From contig QHYF01000125.1 in the NCBI GenBank assembly GCA_003224075.1, forward strand, positions 1 to 6,198: a DNA stretch of 6,198 bases. Direction: 5' to 3'. A program made the translations under genes and the position numbers. Origin of the DNA: Acidobacteriota bacterium (GTDB lineage: Bacteria; Acidobacteriota; Terriglobia; Acidiferrales; UBA7541). Under the pieces are notes generated by a model. It searched no databases and was not told where the DNA came from. It was given only the letters and a program-made list of their open reading frames with translations. Positions 6,091-6,198 of this stretch are shown here, piece after piece; the first letter of the stretch is position 1, and the number at the start of each line of letters is the position of its first letter.

Positions 6091-6198
6091 TCAAGCAGAA
6101 TGTGGTGCCTCGAGGTAGGCCCAGCGCTCCACGATCTTCCTGTTCGCGATTCGCCAGATCACAATCCCGCGAAACTCCAGCCTCTTCCCGCTCTGTCC
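6091..6198 (-). CDS. SnoaL-like (NTF2-fold) protein, C-terminal fragment
   Basis: Only the last 35 residues are in the window. The gene enters from the right edge and ends with TGA at 6093-6091. The visible peptide includes GKRLEFRGIVIWRIANRKI and VERWAYLEAP. This is the pattern of the last two beta strands of SnoaL-like polyketide cyclase / ester cyclase family proteins, which often end with a 'G..V.FRGI.IWRI.DGKIVE.W' stretch. Such proteins are small cytoplasmic NTF2-fold domains of varied, often unknown function, so no reaction can be assigned from the tail. It converges on the secreted-protein gene with a 94-bp gap and is probably unrelated to the polysaccharide operon. Confidence 0.65.
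   Translation of the reverse strand, partial: GQSGKRLEFRGIVIWRIANRKIVERWAYLEAPHSA

Noticed and set aside
5828..6118. Plus-strand open frame of 96 codons running past the secreted-protein stop
   Set aside because: It is out of frame with the secreted gene, Arg- and Pro-rich as expected from shifted GC-rich codons, and has no ribosome site or family resemblance.

Overview
The window looks like part of an exopolysaccharide or capsule locus from a soil-type Gram-negative bacterium. Acidobacteriota (Terriglobia-like) is my best guess. It rests on moderately high GC, the style of the proteins (a combined Wzz/BY-kinase with an 'ALPREGKTT' Walker A, and a secreted Cys-rich protein) and general resemblance. 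No marker gene is present to prove it.

Layout: positions 1-116 hold no gene I can support, but they contain a sigma70-like promoter candidate (TTGACT, 15-bp spacer, TATAAT). Three plus-strand genes follow in a tight cluster: a Wza-type polysaccharide export protein (117-1334), a polysaccharide co-polymerase fused to a cytoplasmic bacterial tyrosine kinase (1338-3677), and an NAD-dependent nucleotide-sugar epimerase/decarboxylase of the extended SDR type (TTG start, 3687-4694). Gaps of 3 and 9 bp make this a likely operon. After a 162-bp gap with its own strong Shine-Dalgarno comes a secreted protein of unknown function with ten cysteines (4857-5996). The last 108 bases carry, on the minus strand, the C-terminal end of a SnoaL-like (NTF2-fold) protein, so the last two genes converge. 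The 94-bp gap between them holds two perfect 7-bp inverted repeats with 3-nt loops.

How the genes work together: the SDR enzyme would shape a nucleotide-sugar precursor. The co-polymerase/kinase would control chain length and assembly at the inner membrane through phosphorylation of its tyrosine-rich tail. The export protein would carry the polymer across the periplasm and outer membrane. Glycosyltransferases, flippase, polymerase and phosphatase are not in this window. The secreted protein may act in the same extracellular setting, but that link is only by position.

I see no clear evidence of an undescribed multi-gene system. The least explained items are the secreted Cys-rich protein and a disordered insertion of about 75 residues inside the first SLBB domain of the export protein. 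There are no tRNA or rRNA genes, CRISPR arrays, insertion sequences or long repeats that I can see.
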